DNA from: Chloroflexota bacterium
Lineage (GTDB): Bacteria > Chloroflexota > Limnocylindria > QHBO01
Direction: 5' to 3'
Assembly (NCBI GenBank): GCA_005882055.1
Contig: VBGQ01000031.1
Location: 1-7,065 of the forward strand
DNA length: 7,065 nt
The notes under the pieces were generated by a model. It ran no database searches. It was not told where the DNA came from and saw only the letters and a list, made by a program, of their open reading frames with translations. Below are positions 4,880 through 7,065 of this stretch, one piece after another. The stretch's first letter is position 1; each line of letters starts with the position of its first letter. The position numbers and the translations under genes were made by a program.

Positions 4880-5857
4880 ATGCGCGACCGAAGCACGCTC
4901 GCCGCTTTCCTCCTGAGCGCGTTGCTCGCAGGGGGCAACGGCGTGGCGGTCCGATTCAGCAACCACGAGCTCGCTCCGCTTTGGGGCGCCACGGCCCGAT
5001 TCGCCATCGCTACCGCGGTCCTCTTCGCAGTGGTCGCCGTGCTCCGCGTGAAGCTGCCTCGTGGCCGTGCACTGGTGGGAAGCGTGATCTACGGGATCCT
5101 GACGTTCGGCATAACCTTTGGGCTCAGCTACATCGGACTGGTGCAGGTGGGCGCTGGGTTGGCCCAGATCATCCTGGCGCTCGTTCCTCTCCTCACCTTC
5201 CTCCTGGCGGTGGTCCAGGGGCTCGAGCGCTTCCGATGGCAGAGCCTGGCCGGATCCCTGGTCGCGCTGGTGGGGATCGGCATCATCTTCGGCGAGCAGA
5301 TCCGGGATTCCGTCCCACTTCTCCCCATGCTCCTTGTCCTGGGCGGCGCGATCTCCATGGCTGAGTCGAACGTCGTGATCAAGCGCTTCCCGCGCGCCCA
5401 CCCCATCGCGACCAACGCGGTGGCCATGGGTGCCGCCGCGCTGGGCCTGATGATCGCCACGTTGATCAGCGGGGAGCGCCTGACCCTCCCGACCCAGGCT
5501 CAGACCTGGCTCGCCGTCGGCTATGTTTCGGTCATCGGCTCCGTTGGCGTCTTCTCCTTATTCCTGTACGTCATCGGCAGGTGGTCCGCGTCGGCCACCA
5601 GCTACGTGATGCTGCTGATTCCGCTGGTGACGGTGGTGCTTGGCGCGGTTCTGGATCACGAGGCGGTCACGTGGGCCTACCTGGTAGGCGGACCGTTGGT
5701 CCTCGCCGGGGTCTACGTGGGCGCGTTCGCACCGGCGCTGCGACTAAGCCCGCAAGCCACCACCGCCGGACCGATGGCGCCGGCAAGCGCCGGCGCGTAC
5801 GTCCACGCAGAGGCACCCTTGAGCGACGACGGACACGGCAACCCCGGTTGCGCCTGA
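4880..5857 (+). CDS. DMT-superfamily transporter, EamA family
   Basis: This is an inner-membrane permease of the drug/metabolite transporter superfamily; substrates in the family include amino acids, metabolites and drugs, and the substrate here cannot be inferred. The 325-residue protein has ten hydrophobic segments (about 7-25, 33-55, 64-84, 92-113, 120-138, 146-168, 176-195, 208-231, 240-258 and 266-285), arranged as two repeats of five. Family features include GGNGVAVRFSNHELAPLWGATARF early in repeat one, GLSYIGLVQVGAGLAQIILALVPLLTFLLA in segments 3-4, and SASATSYVMLLIPLVTVVLGA near the end. A polar 35-residue tail follows the last helix. It starts 3 nt after the cyclase gene, so it is probably co-transcribed and translationally coupled, with only a weak GAAG-like ribosome binding site inside the end of that gene. 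Confidence 0.93.
   Translation: MRDRSTLAAFLLSALLAGGNGVAVRFSNHELAPLWGATARFAIATAVLFAVVAVLRVKLPRGRALVGSVIYGILTFGITFGLSYIGLVQVGAGLAQIILALVPLLTFLLAVVQGLERFRWQSLAGSLVALVGIGIIFGEQIRDSVPLLPMLLVLGGAISMAESNVVIKRFPRAHPIATNAVAMGAAALGLMIATLISGERLTLPTQAQTWLAVGYVSVIGSVGVFSLFLYVIGRWSASATSYVMLLIPLVTVVLGAVLDHEAVTWAYLVGGPLVLAGVYVGAFAPALRLSPQATTAGPMAPASAGAYVHAEAPLSDDGHGNPGCA
5777..5796 (+). repeat. Strong GC hairpin inside the transporter's 3' end
   Basis: GCGCCGGC and GCCGGCGC form a perfect 8-bp stem with an AAGC loop. It lies in the part coding for the Ala/Pro/Gly-rich tail, about 60 nt before the stop. It could slow ribosomes, protect mRNA, or simply reflect high-GC Ala-Gly codons. Confidence 0.4.
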
Positions 5858-5865
5858 GGGCACGG

Positions 5866-6426
5866 ATGGCCCGATTCGTCTACTCGATGATGGTGTCGCT
5901 CGACGGCTTCGTGGAGACGCCCGATCACAGCCTGGACTGGGTCTACGTCGACGGTGAGCTGCATCGGTTCATCAACGCCCAGGCGCGTCAGCACGAGATG
6001 TTCGTCAACGGCCGGCGGCTGTACGGGGTGCTGCGGGTGTGGGACACCATCACCACCGACCAGCCGGACCTTGCGGACTACATGGTCGAGTTCGCGGAGG
6101 TCTGGAACACCAAGCCCAAGCTCGTCATCTCGTCGAAGCTCCAGGAGGTCGGGCGCAACGCCAGGATCATCCACACCCCGGACGTCGACTCCGAGCTCAG
6201 GCTGCTCAATCAACAGACCGATGGCGAGCTCGACATCGGTGGACCCATGCTCGCGGCCACGGCGATCCGCCTGGGGCTGATGAGCGAGTTCCGGCTCTTC
6301 GTGCAGCCGGTGAGCATCGGGGCGGGGACGCCCTACTTCCCGCGTGGGGTGCGTCTCGGCCTGCGGCTGGTCGACGCCTACCGCTTCGCGTCCGGCGTGG
6401 TCTACCTCGCCTACCAGCCCGCCTGA
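5866..6426 (+). CDS. Dihydrofolate reductase family protein (RibD C-terminal-like)
   Basis: The protein belongs to the RibD-C/DHFR-like fold (PF01872 type), whose members are NAD(P)H-dependent reductases; many small stand-alone ones have no known substrate. In 186 residues it shows RFVYSMMVSLDGFVE (3-17), a metFVNGRRLYG-type segment (45-54), KPKLVISSKL (83-92), the nucleotide-binding IGG of DIGGPMLAATAIRLGLMSEF (123-142), and QPVSIGAGTPYFP (147-159). It is cytosolic and unlikely to be a true folate DHFR or the RibD riboflavin enzyme, which would carry a deaminase domain. The frame is open upstream, but ATG 5866 is chosen because family homology begins there and GAGGG, overlapping the transporter stop, lies 5 nt before it. 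It starts 8 nt after the transporter, which suggests one operon with it and the cyclase-domain gene. Confidence 0.93.
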   Translation: MARFVYSMMVSLDGFVETPDHSLDWVYVDGELHRFINAQARQHEMFVNGRRLYGVLRVWDTITTDQPDLADYMVEFAEVWNTKPKLVISSKLQEVGRNARIIHTPDVDSELRLLNQQTDGELDIGGPMLAATAIRLGLMSEFRLFVQPVSIGAGTPYFPRGVRLGLRLVDAYRFASGVVYLAYQPA

Positions 6427-6613
6427 TGAACGGCACGAGCTGCTAACAACCCGTCAGTCGCAAGTGACACTGGCGAAAGGGCGAGCGGGGAACCTGCCGA
6501 AGGGCTGATGGCGGCCCTCCGCCGTCGATCTGCCACTCATGGTTGCCGTTCGGCGCTCGAAGCGGTCTGGAAGGCATGCTTCCCCGCCTCCGTTGGTCGT
6601 TTGACTACCCTGA

Positions 6614-6635
6614 CTGGAGCGCCCGGCGCCTCCAG
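6614..6635. repeat. Hairpin between the reductase and hydrolase genes
   Basis: CTGGAG and CTCCAG pair perfectly, and the interior adds CGC/GCG pairs with one bulged base, giving a 9-bp stem with a 3-nt loop. No T tract follows on either side. It may be a U-less terminator of the upstream operon or a site controlling the hydrolase gene. Confidence 0.4.
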
Positions 6636-6667
6636 CCGCGGGCCGGGGGGATCCATTCCTAATCCGC

Positions 6668-6673
6668 TACGAT
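6668..6673 (+). promoter_or_regulatory. -10-like box giving a leaderless hydrolase transcript
   Basis: TACGAT fits the TAnnnT pattern and ends 9 nt before ATG 6683. Normal spacing would place the transcription start at or within about 3 nt of the ATG. No ribosome binding site precedes the ATG and no -35 box is visible. This arrangement is common for leaderless genes in Actinomycetota and some other high-GC phyla. Confidence 0.45.
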
Positions 6674-6682
6674 CGCGCGCAG

Positions 6683-7065
6683 ATGACGCTCACCGCCGAC
6701 CAGATCCGCGAGCGCTACACCAAGTACGAGTACCGCATCCCGATGCGGGACGGGGTGCGGCTCTTCACATCGGTCCTGGCGCCAAAAGACTCGTCCACGA
6801 CCTACCCCATCCTCCTGACCCGGACGCCGTTTGGCGTGTCCCCATACGGCCCGGATGAGTACGGCGAGTTCACCCTCCAGACCCAGGCCATCCTGGAGGC
6901 CGGCTACATCGTGGTGCGGCAGGACGTGCGCGGCCGCCTGATGTCTGAGGGCGAGTTCACCCATGTGACCCCGCACAAGGCGGACAAGAAGCCCGGCGAC
7001 GTCGACGAGAGCACCGACACGTGGGACACGGTGGAGTGGCTGCTCGAGCACGTGCCCAACCACAA
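6683..7065 (+). CDS. CocE/NonD-family (X-Pro dipeptidyl-peptidase S15-like) hydrolase, N-terminal part
   Basis: The family comprises alpha/beta-fold serine hydrolases acting on esters, amides or proline peptides, such as cocaine esterase and glutaryl-7-ACA acylase. The 127 residues visible read YRIPMRDGVRLFTSVLAPKD (17-36), YPILLTRTPFG (41-51), AGYIVVRQDVRGRLMSEGEF (73-92) and DTWDTVEWLLEHVPNH (112-127), all in family order. The nucleophilic GxSYxG Ser, Asp and His would lie beyond the window. In many homologues the RTPYG Tyr contributes to the oxyanion hole; here it is Phe50. No signal peptide is visible. The frame stays open to the window end. ATG 6683 is chosen because homology begins shortly after it; no Shine-Dalgarno is present. 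The substrate cannot be predicted from this part. Confidence 0.9.
   Translation, partial: MTLTADQIRERYTKYEYRIPMRDGVRLFTSVLAPKDSSTTYPILLTRTPFGVSPYGPDEYGEFTLQTQAILEAGYIVVRQDVRGRLMSEGEFTHVTPHKADKKPGDVDESTDTWDTVEWLLEHVPNH

Larger units (their letters stand above)
6427..6682. other. Intergenic region before the hydrolase gene
   Basis: This 256-bp stretch has no recognisable gene. It contains several GC-rich potential stems, the best at 6614-6635, and ends in a -10-like TACGAT just before the next gene. No T-tract terminator is visible for the upstream operon. Confidence 0.6.

Noticed and set aside
4865..5401. 178-codon minus-strand frame across the transporter gene
   Set aside because: It has the same antisense-of-membrane-protein composition (His/Asp/Glu/Gln-rich) and no recognisable motif.
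6427..6560. Possible integron attC-like or mobile-element end after the reductase gene (CTAACAAC)
   Set aside because: No matching GTTRRRY partner, no long imperfect dyad, and no integrase or transposase nearby.
6659..7063. 134-codon minus-strand frame at the right end
   Set aside because: It is antisense to the CocE-type hydrolase, whose motifs are clear on the plus strand.

Overview
The window is a 7,065-bp piece of a high-GC (by eye about two-thirds G+C) bacterial chromosome. GTG and TTG starts, a leaderless-looking gene and the protein families present suggest a Chloroflexota or Actinomycetota lineage. This assignment is inference from general style, because no 16S or other decisive marker is present. 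No tRNA, rRNA, CRISPR array, transposase, integrase or phage gene was found.

Left part, minus strand (1-563): the translation genes infA (IF-1), rpmJ (L36) and rpsM (S13, cut by the window edge), in that transcription order and closely packed. They have a convincing promoter at 651-679 that touches a perfect inverted repeat (680-703). The usual upstream partners map and adk are not adjacent; instead there is about 390 bp without a recognisable gene. Next, still on the minus strand, is a small Cys/His-rich protein (956-1273) with two tandem copies of a C-x-H-G-x5-C-x2-C motif.

Middle, plus strand: a divergent intergenic region with a 7+7 bp inverted repeat and a possible -10 box precedes a complete RhlE-like DEAD-box RNA helicase (1506-2876). 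The following 332-bp gap holds a 14-bp palindrome, a hairpin and a remnant of a class III nucleotide cyclase domain (about 3080-3202).

Right part, plus strand: three tightly spaced genes that look like one transcription unit. They are a multi-pass membrane protein with a degenerate class III cyclase output domain (3209-4876), a DMT/EamA-type transporter (4880-5857) and a RibD-C/dihydrofolate-reductase-like protein (5866-6426). After a 256-bp gap comes the start of a CocE/NonD-type serine hydrolase (6683 to the window end), which appears to be leaderless.

The genes do not form an obvious single pathway. The left half is core translation and RNA metabolism. The right half is accessory signalling, transport and redox or hydrolase functions. 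The points most worth a second look are the membrane sensor that carries a cyclase where related sensors carry a kinase, its altered active site, the cyclase remnant directly upstream of it, and the tandem CxHG protein.
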